DNA from: an uncultured Lachnospiraceae bacterium
GTDB lineage: Bacteria; Bacillota; Clostridia; Lachnospirales; Lachnospiraceae
Direction of reading: 5' to 3'
Length of the DNA stretch: 64,000 bases
NCBI GenBank assembly: GCA_944381635.1
Contig: CALWLY010000014.1
Coordinates: forward strand, 23,851-87,850
This document shows positions 17,794 to 26,748 of this stretch, piece after piece. The notes below the pieces were generated by a model that worked only from the letters and a program-made list of their open reading frames with translations, did no database searches and was not told the DNA's origin. Made by a program: the position numbers and the translations under genes. How positions within the stretch are numbered: position 1 is the stretch's first letter; each line of letters starts with the position of its first letter.

Positions 17794-18471
17794 ATGGAAC
17801 AGTATAAGCAGGAATTTATTGAATTTATGGTAGATTCAAACGTACTTAAATTTGGAGAATTTACGTTAAAGAGCGGAAGAAAATCTCCGTTTTTCATGAA
17901 CGCAGGAGCTTATGTGACAGGAACACAGCTGCGCAAACTGGGCGAATACTATGCGAAAGCAATCCATGATAATTTCGGCCTGGATTTTGATGTGCTGTTC
18001 GGACCCGCTTACAAGGGAATCCCGCTGACCGTTGCTACTACTATGGCGATCAGCGAGCTTTACGGCAAGGATATTCGTTACTGTTCAAACCGCAAGGAAG
18101 TAAAAGACCACGGCGACACGGGAATCTTGCTGGGAAGCCCTTTAAAAGATAAAGACAGAGTGCTGATCATTGAGGACGTGACAACTTCCGGAAAATCGAT
18201 CGAAGAAACCTACCCGATCTTAAAGGCACAGGCTGATGTGGAAGTAGTGGGACTGATCGTTTCCTTAAATCGTATGGAAAAGGGACGTGAAACAGACAAG
18301 AGCGCTTTGGCAGAAATCAAAGAAAACTATGGATTTGACGCACATGCTATCGTGACTATGGCGGAAGTGACAGAATATCTGTATAATAAGCCTTACAATG
18401 GAAAGGTTTATATTGACGATGCTTTAAAGAGCGCTATTGATGCTTACTATGAGCAGTACGGTGCAAAATAG
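17794..18471 (+). CDS. pyrE: Orotate phosphoribosyltransferase
   Basis: 225 residues. It joins orotate and PRPP to give OMP, the substrate of PyrF just upstream. The PRPP-binding motif is VLIIEDVTTSGKSIEE (about 122-137); GPAYKGIPL and the N-terminal FTLKSGRKSPFFMNAG are also typical. ATG 17794 follows GGAGAACAGAGG. pyrF and pyrE form a small operon; other pyr genes are not in the window. Confidence 0.96.
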   Translation: MEQYKQEFIEFMVDSNVLKFGEFTLKSGRKSPFFMNAGAYVTGTQLRKLGEYYAKAIHDNFGLDFDVLFGPAYKGIPLTVATTMAISELYGKDIRYCSNRKEVKDHGDTGILLGSPLKDKDRVLIIEDVTTSGKSIEETYPILKAQADVEVVGLIVSLNRMEKGRETDKSALAEIKENYGFDAHAIVTMAEVTEYLYNKPYNGKVYIDDALKSAIDAYYEQYGAK

Positions 18472-18522
18472 AAGCAAAATCAGGTTTGACAAAAAGCAAT
18501 AAGGAAGGAGCAAGGCTGTTTT

Positions 18523-18675
18523 ATGGAAGAAAAGACATTTAAAATTATGGGAGCGGCGGGAGCTATGAATATCGTTCTGGGTGTGGTCGTTCTTGTGACG
18601 GGAGTTGCAGCCGGAGTGCTGATGATCGTCAGCGGCGGAAAACTCCTTTCAGGAAAATCCAAGATTTTGTTTTAA
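18523..18675 (+). CDS. Small single-span membrane protein, 50 residues
   Basis: ATG 18523 lies behind a strong ribosome binding site (AAGGAAGGAG, 18501-18510). The product has a short charged N-terminus (MEEKTFK), one long hydrophobic segment (IVLGVVVLVTGVAAGVLMIV) and a basic tail (GGKLLSGKSK). It follows pyrE by about 50 bp and may be in its transcript. I do not recognise a family; the ribosome binding site and clean membrane profile are the support. Confidence 0.6.
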   Translation: MEEKTFKIMGAAGAMNIVLGVVVLVTGVAAGVLMIVSGGKLLSGKSKILF

Positions 18676-18784
18676 GGCTGTCGGGAATGCGGGTGCACGA
18701 TGTGCAGCGCATTTTCGGGATATCCGGAAACAAAAAGGAAAGAAAAAAGGCTGCACAGAAGAGATATACTCTGCTGGGCAGCAT

Positions 18785-18893
18785 TTATTTTCCAATGGAA
18801 AATAAAGACAGGCAATCGCATTCGCGCGTAATGTAAATGTTGCCTGATGGCAACCGCGCTCAGCGAGAGTGTGCGTTTTAGCGCACACTACTT
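18785..18893. repeat. Dispersed repeat: TTTTCC/GGAAAA hairpin plus module 4
   Basis: TTTATTTTCC-AAT-GGAAAATAAA (18785-18807) is followed by a copy of the module TTGCCTGAYGGCAA...CGCGCT...GAGTGTGCG-loop-GCGCACAC (18818-18893), ending just before the ribosome binding site of the next gene. It aligns with 37024-37095. Confidence 0.65.
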
Positions 18894-18906
18894 AGAAAGG
18901 GGCAAT

Positions 18907-19227
18907 ATGCTGCGCAGACATTTGATTTTTACCGATAAAAAAGAAAATAAGAAAGGGATTTTCTCCGCAGTATTGGGGCTGATTTCCATGACAGGTATCT
19001 GCGTGGCTGTGTATCAGACCTTTTTAAATCAGGGAGTGGCGTTTGTCAGAGGTGGAGTTTCCTTTCTGCTGGCACTGATCTTTTCCATTGCCGGTCTTGT
19101 ATTCGGCATTATGGGAAAGATGGACAAGGATAGTTTCCACCTGTTATCCTGGGTGGGAATTATATTAAATCTGCTGGTACTGGCATGTATCAGCTTTACA
19201 CTTTATGCAGGAGCGTACGGACTATGA
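18907..19227 (+). CDS. Small three-helix membrane protein
   Basis: 106 residues with three predicted membrane helices (about 17-38, 49-69 and 82-104) and a basic N-terminus (MLRRHLIFTDKKENKKG). It resembles the small DUF6142-like membrane proteins of Lachnospiraceae, but I assign this only tentatively. ATG 18907 has GAAAGGGG upstream. The longer frame from 18847 runs through the repeat module and is rejected. The stop overlaps the next start by 4 bp (ATGA). Confidence 0.75.
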   Translation: MLRRHLIFTDKKENKKGIFSAVLGLISMTGICVAVYQTFLNQGVAFVRGGVSFLLALIFSIAGLVFGIMGKMDKDSFHLLSWVGIILNLLVLACISFTLYAGAYGL

Positions 19228-21296
19228 TAGATGAAAGATTTACAGGCGCCACCTGGCGCATCAGTGAGATTCCGGAAGAAAACTGTCTGGAAGGACAGTG
19301 GAAGGAATATTTTAAGAAAAATGCAGAGTATCTTCTGAAAATGGTGAAAGAAAACGAATGGGTTCTTTCCGGCAAAGAAAAAGAGGCTTCTCTTGAGGAG
19401 TTAAAACAGCACAACTTTGAAATGTATGAGGATATTCTGCCCCAAAATTATGAAAACAGTTTTGCAAACCCTGCCTTTGCGGCAGAATGCTTCGGAAAGG
19501 AATTCGGTCAGCTTCTTTCTTTTCTGGCGGCGGAACTTCGCAGCTTTCCCGCTTTTGTCTATGAAAATGACAGGGAAGCTATGACTATTCGCATGGAACT
19601 GTTTCTGGAAGTTTACCATGCGTTCTGTTATGCCTTTGAAGAAAATAAAGCAGCTGAAAAACAGGAAGACAGACTTCCGGCTGTATCGGAGATTTCCGAG
19701 ATGATCTACTGGTTCGCCAGTGATTATTCCGAAACTATGCTGGAGAAAAGACTTCGCCAGATGTATGACTGGGAGGAGGATTTTGCGGTTCGTATTATTA
19801 TGGACAGCGACCTTTCCGATATCCGTTATCTGTATCGTTACGGGGAATATGTAACCGAAAACGAAATCAGGATGGCACAGCATTTAAACAGCTTAAGCCA
19901 GGAAGACATCGATAAGATGGCAGACACCTACACAGAAGGGTTCCGCATGGGATTTGAGCTGGCGGGAAAACCGCTGCATAAAAAGCGTTCGGTAAATATC
20001 CGCTATTTCCTGGGATTTGAGCGCGTGATAAAAAAAGCAATCGAAAATTTTGAAAAACTTTCTCTGCACCCGGTTATCTACCGTGCCAACCCCAGTGTGA
20101 CTATGGGAAGAAGCGTGTACAAAACAGGCTACGCGGGAGCCAGCGCAAACAAGCAGTTTGACTTTGACCATGAAAACGACGCAGCGCTTTTTTGCGACAG
20201 CAAATTTATACACCACAAGCTGGAATGCTACAGAAACGGTATGGAAGCGGTAAAGGAAAAAGCGGTGGTCCATGCCGGCCCTGCTGTCATGGAAGTATTC
20301 GGGGCAGTGCCTTTTGAGCCAAAGACCAAAAGCGAGGCCTGCACACTGGATGAGAACCAGCAGAAGCTCCAGGTGGAATTCCAGGCTTCCTGTTCCCAGA
20401 TTGTCAGGGAGTATGTAAAGCCGGAGGAGAGAAGCTTTACGATCATCGCCTTCCCGGTACCGGAGATTGGAGACAATTTCCCGGAAATCTTTAACAGAAC
20501 CGTAGAAATCAATATCCTGGACTATAAACTTTACCAGAAGATACAGCAGACACTGATCGATGCGCTGGATCAGGCGGAATACGTGAAAGTCAAAGGCTGC
20601 GGTGAAAACTGCACTGATTTGAAAGTGATGCTGCATACGCTGAAAAATCCGGAAAAAGAGACCAATTTTGAGAACTGCGTGGCAGATGTGAATATCCCTG
20701 TGGGAGAAGTGTTTACTTCCCCCAAACTTGCGGGAACCGATGGAGTTTTGCATGTAACGGAAGTTTACTTAAACGATTTAAGATACCAGAATCTGAAATT
20801 GACGTTCAAAGACGGCATGATCACAGATTATACCTGCAGCAATTTCGAGAAGGAGGAAGAAAACCGCAAGCTTATAAAAGATAAGGTTCTTTTCCACCAC
20901 GATACCCTTCCTATCGGCGAGTTTGCCATCGGCACAAACACCACAGCTTATGTGTTTGCCGGAGAATACCAGATTGCGGACAAGCTGCCTATTCTGATTG
21001 CAGAAAAGATGGGACCGCACTTTGCTGTGGGAGATACCTGCTACAGCCATGAGGAAGATATGATGACCTATAATCCGGACGGAAAAGCCATCGTTGCAAG
21101 AGAGAATGAGGTGTCAGCGCTTCGCCATGCAGATCCGGATCAGGCATATTTCAACTGTCATACCGACATTACGATTCCCTATGACGAGCTGGGAGAACTG
21201 ACCGCGGTGACAGCAGACGGAAGGGAACTTGTGATCATTCGAAACGGACGTTTTGTGCTTCCCGGATGCGAAGAGTTAAACAAACCCTTTGAATAA
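19224..21296 (+). CDS. M29-like aminopeptidase with long N-terminal extension
   Basis: 690 residues. The C-terminal half matches the aminopeptidase T/AmpS (M29) fold: ADVNIPVGEVFTSP (first metal Glu), LPIGEFAIGTNTTAY (second Glu), LIAEKMGPHFAVGDTCYS (His) and FNCHTDITI (His-x-Asp at about 643-645). The first 330 residues are an acidic helical region absent from standard members of about 410 residues. It is a probable cytoplasmic metallopeptidase removing N-terminal residues. It is coupled to the small membrane protein upstream and to the MATE exporter downstream, whose frame also opens within its end. Confidence 0.85.
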   Translation: MIDERFTGATWRISEIPEENCLEGQWKEYFKKNAEYLLKMVKENEWVLSGKEKEASLEELKQHNFEMYEDILPQNYENSFANPAFAAECFGKEFGQLLSFLAAELRSFPAFVYENDREAMTIRMELFLEVYHAFCYAFEENKAAEKQEDRLPAVSEISEMIYWFASDYSETMLEKRLRQMYDWEEDFAVRIIMDSDLSDIRYLYRYGEYVTENEIRMAQHLNSLSQEDIDKMADTYTEGFRMGFELAGKPLHKKRSVNIRYFLGFERVIKKAIENFEKLSLHPVIYRANPSVTMGRSVYKTGYAGASANKQFDFDHENDAALFCDSKFIHHKLECYRNGMEAVKEKAVVHAGPAVMEVFGAVPFEPKTKSEACTLDENQQKLQVEFQASCSQIVREYVKPEERSFTIIAFPVPEIGDNFPEIFNRTVEINILDYKLYQKIQQTLIDALDQAEYVKVKGCGENCTDLKVMLHTLKNPEKETNFENCVADVNIPVGEVFTSPKLAGTDGVLHVTEVYLNDLRYQNLKLTFKDGMITDYTCSNFEKEEENRKLIKDKVLFHHDTLPIGEFAIGTNTTAYVFAGEYQIADKLPILIAEKMGPHFAVGDTCYSHEEDMMTYNPDGKAIVARENEVSALRHADPDQAYFNCHTDITIPYDELGELTAVTADGRELVIIRNGRFVLPGCEELNKPFE

Positions 21297-21318
21297 GAAA
21301 GCGGAGGCAGAGAAGAAC

Positions 21319-22767
21319 GTGACAGAAGAAAAAAAGCTTTCTGAGGAAAAATCCATGGACAGCACACAGGAGAGAAAAAATCCTCTGGGAGAGAAACCGA
21401 TCAACGAATTGATGCTGCAGTTTGCGATTCCAAGCATCATTGCCATGCTGGTCAGCGCCCTCTACAATATGGTAGATCAGTTTTTTATCGGGCACAGTGT
21501 GGGGATGCTTGGAAATGCAGCCACCAACGTGGCTTTCCCTTTGACGATTACCTGCACGGCAGTGTCGCTGCTGTGCGGGGTTGGAGGAGCTGCCAATTTC
21601 AACCTTTCCATGGGAAGGAAAAAAACGGAAAAGGCCGGAAAGTATGTGGGGAATACCATTTTTCTCATGCTTTTTATCGGAATTGTGCTCTGCGTGGGAG
21701 TTCGCATTTTTTTAAAACCTATGTTGCTGCTTTTCGGAGCCACCAGCGATATTCTGGATTATTCCATGATTTACACCGGCGTCACCTCCCTGGGTTTTCC
21801 TTTTCTGATTCTCACCACAGGGGGAGCAAATCTGATCCGTGCGGACGGAAGTCCCAGATATTCCATGGCCTGTACGCTGGTGGGATGTTTTCTGAACCTG
21901 GTTCTGGATCCGCTGTTTATCTTTGGATTTGACATGGGAATGATGGGAGCAGCTCTGGCAACCATCATAGGTCAGATTGTGTCGGGCATTATGGTCATTG
22001 TGTATCTGCTCAGGTTTAAAACGGTAAAGCTTACTTTGAACGAACTGATTCCTTCCTGGAAAAGCATTCGTCAAATCGTGTCTTTGGGTATGGCTCCTTT
22101 TTTAAACCAGATGGCCATGATGGTGGTGCAGATTACCATGAACAATATTTTAATCCGATACGGTGGGGATTCCGTTTACGGAAGCGAGATTCCTCTGGCG
22201 TGCGCCGGAATTATCAGCAAGGTAAATATGATATTTTTCTCTATTTCCATCGGACTTTCTCAGGGACTGCAGCCTATCGTAAGCTTTAATTACGGCGCCG
22301 GAAATCTGGCAAGAGTGCGGGAGGCGGTGAAAAAAACGCTGTTTGCCTCCACAGCAATCTGTACGGCGGCGTTTATCTGTTTCCAGCTTTTTCCGAGACA
22401 GATTATTGCCATATTCGGCTCCGGCAGTGAAGAATACTTTGCGTTTGCGCAGCGTTATTTCCGGATTTTCCTTTTCTTTACCTTTTTAAATGGAATTCAG
22501 CCGGTGGTTTCCAACTTTTTTACATCCATAGGCAAAGCATCCATGGGTATTTTTATTTCGCTTACCAGACAGATTCTTTTCCTGCTGCCGCTGATTGTGA
22601 TCCTTCCCATGTTTTTCGGGATTGACGGCGTGCTTTTCTCAGCGCCCATCGCGGATTTCGTCTCCGCCATGCTGGCACTGTTCCTGGTTGTAAGGAAATT
22701 AAAACAGCTGAAGGAAGAGGAAGAGAAAATTTCATATCATAAACTTCAGGAACAGATACAGAAGTAA
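21319..22767 (+). CDS. MATE family efflux transporter
   Basis: 482 residues, twelve membrane helices in two repeats, with the typical MATE start (NELMLQFAIPSIIAMLVSAL, then YNMVDQFFIG) and loops such as GLSQGLQPIVSFNYGAG. It exports small molecules using a Na+ or H+ gradient; the substrate is unknown. The frame opens at TTG 21289, but no ribosome binding site serves it. GTG 21319 has GGAGG 11 bases upstream and is preferred; ATG 21355 is a third option. The terminator at 22803-22839 closes the unit. Confidence 0.93.
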   Translation: MTEEKKLSEEKSMDSTQERKNPLGEKPINELMLQFAIPSIIAMLVSALYNMVDQFFIGHSVGMLGNAATNVAFPLTITCTAVSLLCGVGGAANFNLSMGRKKTEKAGKYVGNTIFLMLFIGIVLCVGVRIFLKPMLLLFGATSDILDYSMIYTGVTSLGFPFLILTTGGANLIRADGSPRYSMACTLVGCFLNLVLDPLFIFGFDMGMMGAALATIIGQIVSGIMVIVYLLRFKTVKLTLNELIPSWKSIRQIVSLGMAPFLNQMAMMVVQITMNNILIRYGGDSVYGSEIPLACAGIISKVNMIFFSISIGLSQGLQPIVSFNYGAGNLARVREAVKKTLFASTAICTAAFICFQLFPRQIIAIFGSGSEEYFAFAQRYFRIFLFFTFLNGIQPVVSNFFTSIGKASMGIFISLTRQILFLLPLIVILPMFFGIDGVLFSAPIADFVSAMLALFLVVRKLKQLKEEEEKISYHKLQEQIQK

Positions 22768-22802
22768 AACAGTATCTATGAAAACATTACCTGTATTTCG
22801 GC

Positions 22803-22839
22803 AAAAAAAGCGGTTTTCTTCGTGAAAACTGCTTTTTTT
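22803..22839 (+). terminator. Terminator after the MATE gene
   Basis: AAAAAAAGCGGTTTTC pairs with GAAAACTGCTTTTTTT around TTCGT: a 16 bp stem that begins with an A-run and ends with a T-run, so it can also act on the other strand. Confidence 0.85.
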
Positions 22840-22860
22840 ATGTCTTTGAGGTAAATCTGG

Positions 22861-22889
22861 TTGCGCACGGGAAGTTTTTTGTGTACACT
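22861..22889 (+). promoter_or_regulatory. Promoter of the purEMND operon
   Basis: TTGCGC (22861-22866), 17 bp spacer, TACACT (22884-22889). It would give a leader of about 200 nt before purE that contains the repeat at 22954-23030. Confidence 0.55.
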
Positions 22890-22953
22890 GTTTTTGAAAA
22901 ACTTTATCAATTACCCCGTATTTACTGTCAGAGCAGGCCGGCGAAGAGAAAAA

Positions 22954-23030
22954 TCGCACTGCGGCGGAATGGAAAGCATCGCAACGCGACCCGCCGCAGG
23001 CGGAGAATCTCGCAACGCGAGATTCTTTCT
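22954..23030. repeat. Dispersed repeat module 3 in the purE leader
   Basis: CTGCGGCGG/CCGCCGCAG (9 bp) encloses a small hairpin and is followed by AATCTCGC-AAC-GCGAGATT and CTTTCTT, which looks like a terminator. Copies at 14632-14701, 30113-30160 and 55505-55558. Confidence 0.7.
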
Positions 23031-23098
23031 TGCATGAAATATAAGGCTCACAGCCGGTTATGGTACTGATGGTGCGGTATCACAAGGAGGAATAAGGA

Positions 23099-23605
23099 AT
23101 GGCACAGGTCAGCATTGTCATGGGCAGCGATTCTGATATGCCCGTAATGGCGAAAGCAGCGGAAATTCTTGACAAATTCGGTATATCTTATGAGATGAGA
23201 ATCATCTCTGCTCACAGAATGCCAGACACGTTTTTCGAGTATGCCAAAACTGCGGAAGAACGTGGCGTAAAAGTTATTATAGCAGGAGCCGGTATGGCAG
23301 CACATCTGCCAGGCATGTGCGCAGCAATTTTCCCGATGCCGGTCATCGGTATCCCCATGCACACCACATCTTTGGGAGGAAGAGATTCCCTTTATTCTAT
23401 CGTACAGATGCCTTCCGGAATTCCGGTGGCAACTGTGGCAATTAACGGCGGCGCCAATGCAGGTATTTTGGCAGCTAAGATTCTGGCGGTATCCGATCCC
23501 CAGCTGCTTGCCAAGCTGAAAGATTACAGCCTGGAGATGAAAGAGGGCGTACTTGCAAAAGATGAAAAACTGCAGGAAACAGGATACAAAAATTATACAA
23601 AATAA
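23099..23605 (+). CDS. purE: N5-carboxyaminoimidazole ribonucleotide mutase
   Basis: 168 residues, class I PurE, which moves the carboxyl group from N5-CAIR to give CAIR in purine synthesis. Motifs: IVMGSDSDMPVM (6-17), ISAHRMPD, IAGAGMAAHLPGM (the catalytic His region is in AHRMP) and ALNGG-like AINGGANAG. AAGGAGG precedes ATG 23099. No purK is seen nearby, so the enzyme making its substrate must be encoded elsewhere. First gene of purE-purM-purN-purD. Confidence 0.96.
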   Translation: MAQVSIVMGSDSDMPVMAKAAEILDKFGISYEMRIISAHRMPDTFFEYAKTAEERGVKVIIAGAGMAAHLPGMCAAIFPMPVIGIPMHTTSLGGRDSLYSIVQMPSGIPVATVAINGGANAGILAAKILAVSDPQLLAKLKDYSLEMKEGVLAKDEKLQETGYKNYTK

Positions 23606-23650
23606 CAGAGGATGAGCCGGATTTTATGCCGGTCAAGAAGGAGACAGGAT

Positions 23651-24676
23651 ATGGATTATAAGAATGCGGGCGTAGATATCGAAGCTGGATATAAGTCAGT
23701 GGAACTGATGAAAGAGCATATAAAGAAAACGATGAGACCGGAAGTTCTGGGCGGAATCGGCGGATTTTCCGGAGCATTTTCCATGGAAAAATTCAAAGAT
23801 ATGGAAAAACCTACACTGGTTTCCGGAACCGATGGCGTTGGAACCAAGCTGAAACTGGCTTTTCTTATGGATAAACACGATACAGTGGGCATTGACTGTG
23901 TGGCAATGTGTGTCAATGACATCGCATGTGCAGGCGGTGAACCGCTGTTTTTCCTGGATTATATTGCATGCGGCAAAAACTATCCGGAAAAAATCGCAAC
24001 TATCGTAAAAGGCGTGGCAGAAGGCTGCAGCCAGGCAGGCGCTGCCCTGATCGGCGGAGAGACGGCAGAGATGCCCGGCTTCTATCCGGAAGACGAGTAC
24101 GACCTTGCAGGTTTTGCCGTAGGTGTTGTGGATGAGAAAGATCTGATTACCGGTGCAGATTTAAAACCGGGAGATGTGCTCATTGGTATGGCAAGCTCCG
24201 GTGTGCACAGCAACGGATTTTCTCTGGTGCGCAAAGTGTTTGAAATGACAAAAGAAAGTCTGGACACCTATTATGAAGCGCTGGGCTGCACTCTGGGGGA
24301 AGCTCTGATCGCTCCCACCAAAATTTATGTAAAAGCACTGAAAGCCATCAAAGATGCCGGCGTTACCGTAAAGGCATGCAGCCACATCACAGGCGGCGGA
24401 TTTTATGAAAACATTCCCCGTATGCTTCCGGAAGGAGTGCGTGCGGTAGTAAAGAAAGACAGCTACGAAGTGCCGGCTATCTTTAAACTGCTGGCAGCAA
24501 AAGGAAATATTGACGAACAGATGATGTACAATACCTACAACATGGGACTTGGCATGATTCTGGCAGTGGATCCTGCAGATGTGGAAAAGACTATGGAAGC
24601 AATCCGTGCGGCAGGAGAAACTCCTTATGTGGTAGGTAATACAGAGGCAGGAGAAAAAGGAGTAACCTTATGCTAA
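23651..24676 (+). CDS. purM: Phosphoribosylformylglycinamidine cyclo-ligase (AIR synthetase)
   Basis: 341 residues. It closes the imidazole ring using ATP (FGAM to AIR). Family motifs: [60 protein letters not shown] and the Gly-rich [18 protein letters not shown] 23651 is chosen because GGAGACAGG lies upstream. The stop overlaps purN by 7 bp. Confidence 0.97.
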   Translation: MDYKNAGVDIEAGYKSVELMKEHIKKTMRPEVLGGIGGFSGAFSMEKFKDMEKPTLVSGTDGVGTKLKLAFLMDKHDTVGIDCVAMCVNDIACAGGEPLFFLDYIACGKNYPEKIATIVKGVAEGCSQAGAALIGGETAEMPGFYPEDEYDLAGFAVGVVDEKDLITGADLKPGDVLIGMASSGVHSNGFSLVRKVFEMTKESLDTYYEALGCTLGEALIAPTKIYVKALKAIKDAGVTVKACSHITGGGFYENIPRMLPEGVRAVVKKDSYEVPAIFKLLAAKGNIDEQMMYNTYNMGLGMILAVDPADVEKTMEAIRAAGETPYVVGNTEAGEKGVTLC

Positions 24677-25293
24677 AAGTTCTGGTTTGTGTTTCCGGAG
24701 GCGGCACCAATCTGCAGGCAGTCATGGATGCAGTGGATGCCGGGGAGATTAAAAATACGGAAATTATCGGAGTTATCAGCAACAATAAAAATGCCTTTGC
24801 GCTGGAGAGGGCAAGAAAAAAGGGAATTGACGCCCTTTGCATTTCGCCGAAAGATTTTCCGGACAGGGAAACTTTTAATCAGGCGCTGCTTGAAACGGTG
24901 AAGGAGAAAAATCCCGATCTGATCGTGCTGGCAGGATTTCTTGTGGCAATCCCGCCGGCAATGATCGAAGCTTTTCCTAACCGCATCATCAACATTCATC
25001 CGTCCTTAATTCCTTCTTTCTGCGGTGTGGGTTATTATGGCCTGCATGTGCACGAGGCGGTTCTTGCCCGCGGAGTGAAAGTTACGGGAGCTACGGTTCA
25101 TTTTGTGGACAGCGGCATGGATACAGGCCCGATTCTCTTGCAGAAGGCTGTGGAAGTAAAGCAGGATGATACTCCCAAAACCTTGCAGCAGCGTGTCATG
25201 GAAGAGGCGGAATGGAAGATTCTGCCAAAAGCCATTGACCTGATTGCGCAGGGAAAGGTTACCATTACAGAGGGAAAGGTGAACATTCAATGA
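24670..25293 (+). CDS. purN: Phosphoribosylglycinamide formyltransferase
   Basis: 207 residues. It transfers formyl from 10-formyl-THF to GAR. The catalytic Asn-His-Asp triad is visible: [10 protein letters not shown] (Asn and His) and [12 protein letters not shown] (Asp). The N-terminal phosphate loop is [13 protein letters not shown]. Overlaps at both ends (7 bp with purM, 4 bp ATGA with purD) show tight translational coupling. Confidence 0.97.
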   Translation: MLKVLVCVSGGGTNLQAVMDAVDAGEIKNTEIIGVISNNKNAFALERARKKGIDALCISPKDFPDRETFNQALLETVKEKNPDLIVLAGFLVAIPPAMIEAFPNRIINIHPSLIPSFCGVGYYGLHVHEAVLARGVKVTGATVHFVDSGMDTGPILLQKAVEVKQDDTPKTLQQRVMEEAEWKILPKAIDLIAQGKVTITEGKVNIQ

Positions 25294-26564
25294 AAGTTCT
25301 GATTGTAGGAAGCGGCGGCAGAGAACATGCCATCGCGGCAAGTGTGGCGAAAAGTCCTAAGGTGACAAAGATTTACTGTGCGCCCGGCAATGCGGGAATC
25401 GGACAGATTGCAGAATGTGTGCCCATCGGCGCCATGGAATTTGATAAGATTACGGCGTTTGCAAAGGAAAATGCGATCGATTTGACAATCGTAGGGATGG
25501 ACGACCCGCTGGTAGGCGGTCTGATCGACTGCCTGGAAGCGGAAGATCTGCGTGCCTTCGGTCCCCGCAAAAATGCGGCCATCCTGGAGGGAAGCAAAGC
25601 TTTTTCAAAGGATTTGATGAAAAAGTACGGCATCCCTACGGCAGCTTATGAAAACTTTGACAATCCGGAAGAGGCGCTGAAATATCTGGAAACAGCCAAA
25701 TTCCCGATTGTCTTAAAGGCGGACGGTCTGGCTCTTGGAAAAGGCGTTTTGATCTGCAACACTTTGGAAGAGGCACAGGAAGGCGTGCGTTCCATCATGA
25801 CGGACAAAAAATTCGGCACAGCCGGAAACCGCATGGTAATAGAGGAATTTATGACGGGCCGGGAAGTGTCTGTACTTTCCTTCGTGGACGGCAAGACGAT
25901 TCAGACAATGACATCCGCGCAGGATCACAAGCGTGCTCAGGATGGAGATCAGGGGCTTAACACCGGAGGAATGGGAACATTTTCTCCTTCTCCGTTCTAT
26001 ACAAAAGAAGTGGACGAGTTCTGTCAGAAATATATTTACCAGGCTACGGTAGATGCTATGGCAGCAGAGGGAAGACCATTTAAAGGAATTATTTTCTTCG
26101 GACTTATGCTCACAGAAGACGGGCCGAAAGTCCTGGAATACAACGCAAGGTTCGGGGACCCGGAAGCACAGGTAGTTCTGCCCCGTATGAAAAATGATCT
26201 GGTGGAAGTTGTGGAAGCGTGTATCGACGGCAGACTGGATCAGATTGATCTGCAGTTTGAGGACAATGCGGCAGTGTGCGTGGTTTTAGCTTCCGAAGGT
26301 TATCCGGTAAGCTACCAGAAAGGCTTCCCTATCAAAGGACTTGACAGTTTTGACGGAAAAGAAGGGTATTACTGTTTCCATGCGGGAACCGCTCTGAATG
26401 AAAAAGGAGAGATCGTCACAAACGGCGGCAGAGTGTTGGGCATCACCGCAAAAGGCGCAACCCTGAAAGAGGCCAGAGCCAATGCCTACAAGGCAACGGA
26501 ATGGGTATCTTTTGAGAATAAATATATGAGACACGACATCGGCAAGGCGATTGACGAGGCGTAA
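25290..26564 (+). CDS. purD: Phosphoribosylamine-glycine ligase
   Basis: 424 residues, an ATP-grasp enzyme that joins phosphoribosylamine and glycine (second step of purine synthesis). N-terminal [19 protein letters not shown]-grasp core VLKADGLALGKGV, the signature NTGGMGTFSPSPF and the metal-binding EYNARFGDPEAQVVLP are all present. Last gene of the operon; a terminator follows within 15 bp. Confidence 0.97.
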   Translation: MKVLIVGSGGREHAIAASVAKSPKVTKIYCAPGNAGIGQIAECVPIGAMEFDKITAFAKENAIDLTIVGMDDPLVGGLIDCLEAEDLRAFGPRKNAAILEGSKAFSKDLMKKYGIPTAAYENFDNPEEALKYLETAKFPIVLKADGLALGKGVLICNTLEEAQEGVRSIMTDKKFGTAGNRMVIEEFMTGREVSVLSFVDGKTIQTMTSAQDHKRAQDGDQGLNTGGMGTFSPSPFYTKEVDEFCQKYIYQATVDAMAAEGRPFKGIIFFGLMLTEDGPKVLEYNARFGDPEAQVVLPRMKNDLVEVVEACIDGRLDQIDLQFEDNAAVCVVLASEGYPVSYQKGFPIKGLDSFDGKEGYYCFHAGTALNEKGEIVTNGGRVLGITAKGATLKEARANAYKATEWVSFENKYMRHDIGKAIDEA

Positions 26565-26576
26565 AACGGGCGATCA

Positions 26577-26632
26577 CGGGAGCTGCACAAAAGTTTGAAG
26601 GTTCAAATTTTTTGCGGCTCCGTTTTCTTTTT
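26577..26632 (+). terminator. Terminator after purD
   Basis: CGGGAGCTGCACAAAA pairs imperfectly with TTTTTTGCGGCTCCG, followed by TTTTCTTTTTC. Confidence 0.75.
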
Positions 26633-26748
26633 CAGCAGGGAATGCTGCAGCCGGTAAAAAGGGGACTTTATGGCTGCACACATTGCGGACAGAAAGTGTT
26701 TTCATGCCTGCATGGCATGCATGGCAATAGAAACGGGAGGCACATAAA

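Noticed and set aside
21289..21318. TTG start for the MATE transporter
   Set aside because: No ribosome binding site upstream; GGAGG fits GTG 21319 better.
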